Under the pieces are notes generated by a model, which saw only the letters and a list, made by a program, of their open reading frames with translations, was not told the DNA's origin and did not search any database. This document shows positions 7,542 to 8,508 of a stretch of 8,508 nucleotides of DNA, piece by piece; the stretch's first letter is position 1; each line of letters begins with the position of its first letter. The stretch lies in NCBI GenBank assembly GCA_019322375.1, contig JAHWIP010000068.1, positions 1 to 8,508 on the forward strand. The letters are read 5' to 3'. The position numbers were made by a program, and so were the translations under genes. The DNA is from Candidatus Woesearchaeota archaeon (GTDB lineage Archaea > Nanobdellota > Nanobdellia > Woesearchaeales > SM23-78).

Positions 7542-7549
7542 TATTTAAA
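7542..7549. promoter_or_regulatory. Near-palindromic TATA box between the PLP gene and tRNA-Thr
   Basis: The plus strand reads TATTTAAA and the minus strand TTTAAATA. Its centre is about 29 bases upstream of the tRNA 5' end at 7575 and about 36 upstream of the ATG at 7509 on the other strand. A single symmetric box could therefore serve both directions. No better-placed box was seen for either gene. Confidence 0.4.
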
Positions 7550-7594
7550 CAAATCTTAAATCATCAATAAAGACGCCTCTGTGGCTTAGTGGTA

Positions 7595-7629
7595 CTTTGC
7601 CTAAGCAAAGGTTTATGCAAAGCAAAAAA
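7595..7629 (+). other. tRNA intron 1, D loop (about 35 nt)
   Basis: This segment separates A21 of the D loop from the 3' strand of the D-stem (GAGC). It begins with the hairpin CTTTGC-ctaa-GCAAAG and ends in an A-run. The boundary is set by restoring a 7-base D loop and a paired D-stem, not by a clean bulge-helix-bulge that I could draw. A competing pairing of GCTTAG (7584-7589) with CTAAGC (7601-7606) exists in the precursor. Confidence 0.6.
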
Positions 7630-7645
7630 GAGCACACGCTTGGTA

Positions 7646-7693
7646 CGAGTAGCACGTTTTGTGCTGGCGCACTCTTTGAGTGCAGGTGCAAAA
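7646..7693 (+). other. tRNA intron 2, canonical 37/38 position (about 48 nt)
   Basis: It interrupts the anticodon loop after A37, the most common archaeal intron site. It contains two hairpins, AGCAC/GTGCT (7651-7655 with 7661-7665) and GCACTC/GAGTGC (7669-7674 with 7678-7683). GTAC at 7643-7646 can pair with GTGC at 7686-7689. An end shifted by one base (7647-7694) is also possible. Confidence 0.75.
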
Positions 7694-7716
7694 AGCGTGA
7701 GGTCGGGGGTTCAATT

Positions 7717-7811
7717 GAGATTTTTGCGAAAAATCTCGTAAAAAGCAGGCGACTCCTAGTGCAAAAAAGCACCGGAGTCCCCTTTAGAGAAAACGCAAAG
7801 TCTCTGAAATT
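7717..7811 (+). other. tRNA intron 3, T loop (about 95 nt)
   Basis: It interrupts the T loop near position 59/60. Because AATT occurs both at 7713-7716 and 7808-7811, the ends can slide by up to four bases with the same product. It holds a perfect 9-bp hairpin GAGATTTTT/AAAAATCTC (7717-7725 with 7729-7737, loop GCG), a nested stem GACTCC/GGAGTC (7751-7756 with 7774-7779) enclosing GTGC/GCAC, and AGAGA/TCTCT (7786-7790 with 7801-7805). Confidence 0.75.
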
Positions 7812-7831
7812 CCCCCCAGAGGCTTTACCCC

Positions 7832-7836
7832 TTTTT
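7832..7836 (+). terminator. T-run after tRNA-Thr, possible terminator
   Basis: TTTTT lies eight bases past the tRNA 3' end. Archaeal RNA polymerase commonly stops in such runs. No hairpin precedes it other than the tRNA itself. Confidence 0.35.
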
Positions 7837-7895
7837 GTTCCCCCAAAGCTTTCTAAATATTTGATACTACTATCTAGTAATCAAAAATCAAAAGA

Positions 7896-7904
7896 TTTAT
7901 AAAT
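7896..7904 (+). promoter_or_regulatory. Archaeal TATA box for the GGDEF gene
   Basis: TTTATAAAT is centred about 28 bases upstream of the ATG at 7928, giving an mRNA with a leader of about two bases or none. No Shine-Dalgarno sequence precedes the ATG. Confidence 0.6.
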
Positions 7905-7927
7905 GGCTGTGAAAACTTTCTTCTACA

Positions 7928-8508
7928 ATGGATAATACAAAAATGAACCTGGGGAAAAAACTAAAAGAAATAGCAGGAACAGTCAAGTGGAAATACATAG
8001 CACCTCTCTCATTAATCCCTCTTGGAGGCAAAGCAATAGGAAAGTATTTCTCAGGCCAGGAGTTCAGCGCCCTGCAAAAAGGGGACATAATAGAACTTGT
8101 GGCAGAAATCCTTGGGATTGCAGCAGCAGGAATAGCATTTTCCTATGCTAAAGAAGCCTCAATAACAGATTCAGTGACAGGGCTTTATAATGAGCGTTAC
8201 TACAAAAAGAACCGTAAAAAAATACTTAAAAAAGCACAAAAGGACAAACAAGACACATTATGTGTGCTGATAGACTTAAAGCAGTTTAAAAGTATCAATG
8301 ATGAATACGGGTTTGAAAAAGGAAGCCAAGTATTAAATGAGTTTGCTTTTATCCTGAGCACCTCTTCAAGAACAAAAGACTATGTTATGAGAATAGGAGG
8401 AGACGAATTCCTTGTATTACTTCTGAATGCTGACAAAACCCTTGGAGAAAGATTTAAAAAAAGAATAGAAAAAAACACTTATAAGCACATAATAGACAAA
8501 CAGGCGCA
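7928..8508 (+). CDS. Membrane-anchored GGDEF-domain nucleotide cyclase (C-terminus cut by window)
   Basis: The first 193 residues are visible. Hydrophobic segments at about 23-38 and 56-74 suggest one or two membrane passes, leaving a cytoplasmic GGDEF domain from about residue 79. Motifs in order: DSVTGLYN at 81-88 (usual DxLTGLxN), IDLKQFKSINDEYG at 115-128, MRIGGDEFLVLL at 154-165. Asp116 (first metal ligand), Asn124 and the full GGDEF (157-161) are present. An inhibitory-site RxxD (R148-TK-D151) sits five residues before GGDEF, the canonical spacing. The usual guanine-contacting Asp in GHxxGD is Ser133 (GFEKGS), and the second Asp of DxD is Lys118. Canonical members make cyclic di-GMP from two GTP. 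Ser at this site is the feature reported for Hypr GGDEF enzymes making cyclic AMP-GMP. No sensor domain is seen before the domain. Confidence 0.88.
   Translation, partial: MDNTKMNLGKKLKEIAGTVKWKYIAPLSLIPLGGKAIGKYFSGQEFSALQKGDIIELVAEILGIAAAGIAFSYAKEASITDSVTGLYNERYYKKNRKKILKKAQKDKQDTLCVLIDLKQFKSINDEYGFEKGSQVLNEFAFILSTSSRTKDYVMRIGGDEFLVLLLNADKTLGERFKKRIEKNTYKHIIDKQA

Larger units (their letters stand above)
7575..7824 (+). tRNA. tRNA-Thr (anticodon GGT) with three introns
   Basis: Removing three segments leaves a 72-nt tRNA in which every arm pairs. The acceptor is GCCTCTG (7575-7581) with CAGAGGC (7817-7823) and T73 at 7824. T8 and G9 follow. The D-stem is GCTT (7584-7587) with GAGC (7630-7633), its loop being AGTGGTA. 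A26 is followed by anticodon stem CACGC (7635-7639) with GCGTG (7695-7699). The loop starts TTGGTA, giving anticodon GGT at 7642-7644. The variable loop is AGGTC. The T-stem is GGGGG (7705-7709) with CCCCC (7812-7816) around TTCAATT. Invariant T8, A14, G15/C48, G18G19, A21, T33, T54, T55, C56 and A58 are all present. U73 agrees with what I recall of archaeal tRNA-Thr identity. CCA is not encoded. A T-run just downstream may end transcription. Confidence 0.88.

Noticed and set aside
7595..7610. Reading AAGC at 7603-7606 as the 3' strand of the D-stem
   Set aside because: It would leave a 15-base D loop and no consistent route to position 26 and the anticodon stem, whereas GAGC at 7630-7633 leads directly into A26 and CACGC.
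7545..7772. Minus-strand open frame over the tRNA
   Set aside because: It is antisense to the tRNA-Thr exons and introns, which pair precisely; no promoter or family similarity supports a protein.
1..8508. CRISPR array
   Set aside because: No regularly spaced direct repeats were seen. The only notable direct repeat is the two-copy 12-mer in metG.

Overview
The window looks like part of a small, AT-rich archaeal genome, most likely a DPANN-type archaeon (Woesearchaeota/Pacearchaeota-like). That lineage call is inferred from gene content. The archaeal signs are TATA boxes centred about 26 bases upstream of expected transcript starts, with almost no leader before several start codons. There is also an intron-interrupted tRNA gene, a methionyl-tRNA synthetase with two zinc knuckles and a C-terminal tRNA-binding domain, and small zinc-ribbon and HAD proteins. 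Both ends of the window cut through genes.

Layout: positions 1-2910 (minus strand) encode most of a large secreted protein with Ig-like repeats, a coiled coil and a cysteine-containing C-terminal part; its end lies outside the window. A 91-base intergenic region with two divergent TATA boxes separates it from a small NTF2/SnoaL-like protein (3002-3373, plus). That gene converges with metG (3375-5627, minus), with one base between the stop codons. Upstream of metG, on the same strand, are a HAD phosphatase-like protein (5672-6133) and a double zinc-ribbon protein (6130-6525) that overlap by four bases. Next come a 171-base hairpin-rich element with 9-base inverted ends (6545-6715) and a short DegT-like PLP-dependent enzyme (6718-7509). 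On the plus strand follow a tRNA-Thr(GGT) gene (7575-7824), which can only be read as a tRNA if three separate introns are removed, and the start of a membrane-anchored GGDEF protein (7928 to the window end).

MetRS and tRNA-Thr belong to translation. The HAD/zinc-ribbon pair is probably translated as a unit, but its substrate and role are not evident. The most interesting points are: (1) a 72-nt tRNA-Thr spread over 250 bases with apparent introns in the D loop, anticodon loop and T loop; (2) a GGDEF protein in an archaeal setting with an intact GGDEF motif and RxxD inhibitory site, but a serine where canonical diguanylate cyclases have the guanine-contacting aspartate, as in the Hypr enzymes that make cyclic AMP-GMP; (3) the self-complementary element at 6545-6715; and (4) perfect short-loop hairpins flanked by a 12-base direct repeat inside the metG linker. 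Similar short-loop hairpins occur in the metG linker, the intergenic element and the tRNA introns, which suggests one insertion or expansion process that settles where it is tolerated.
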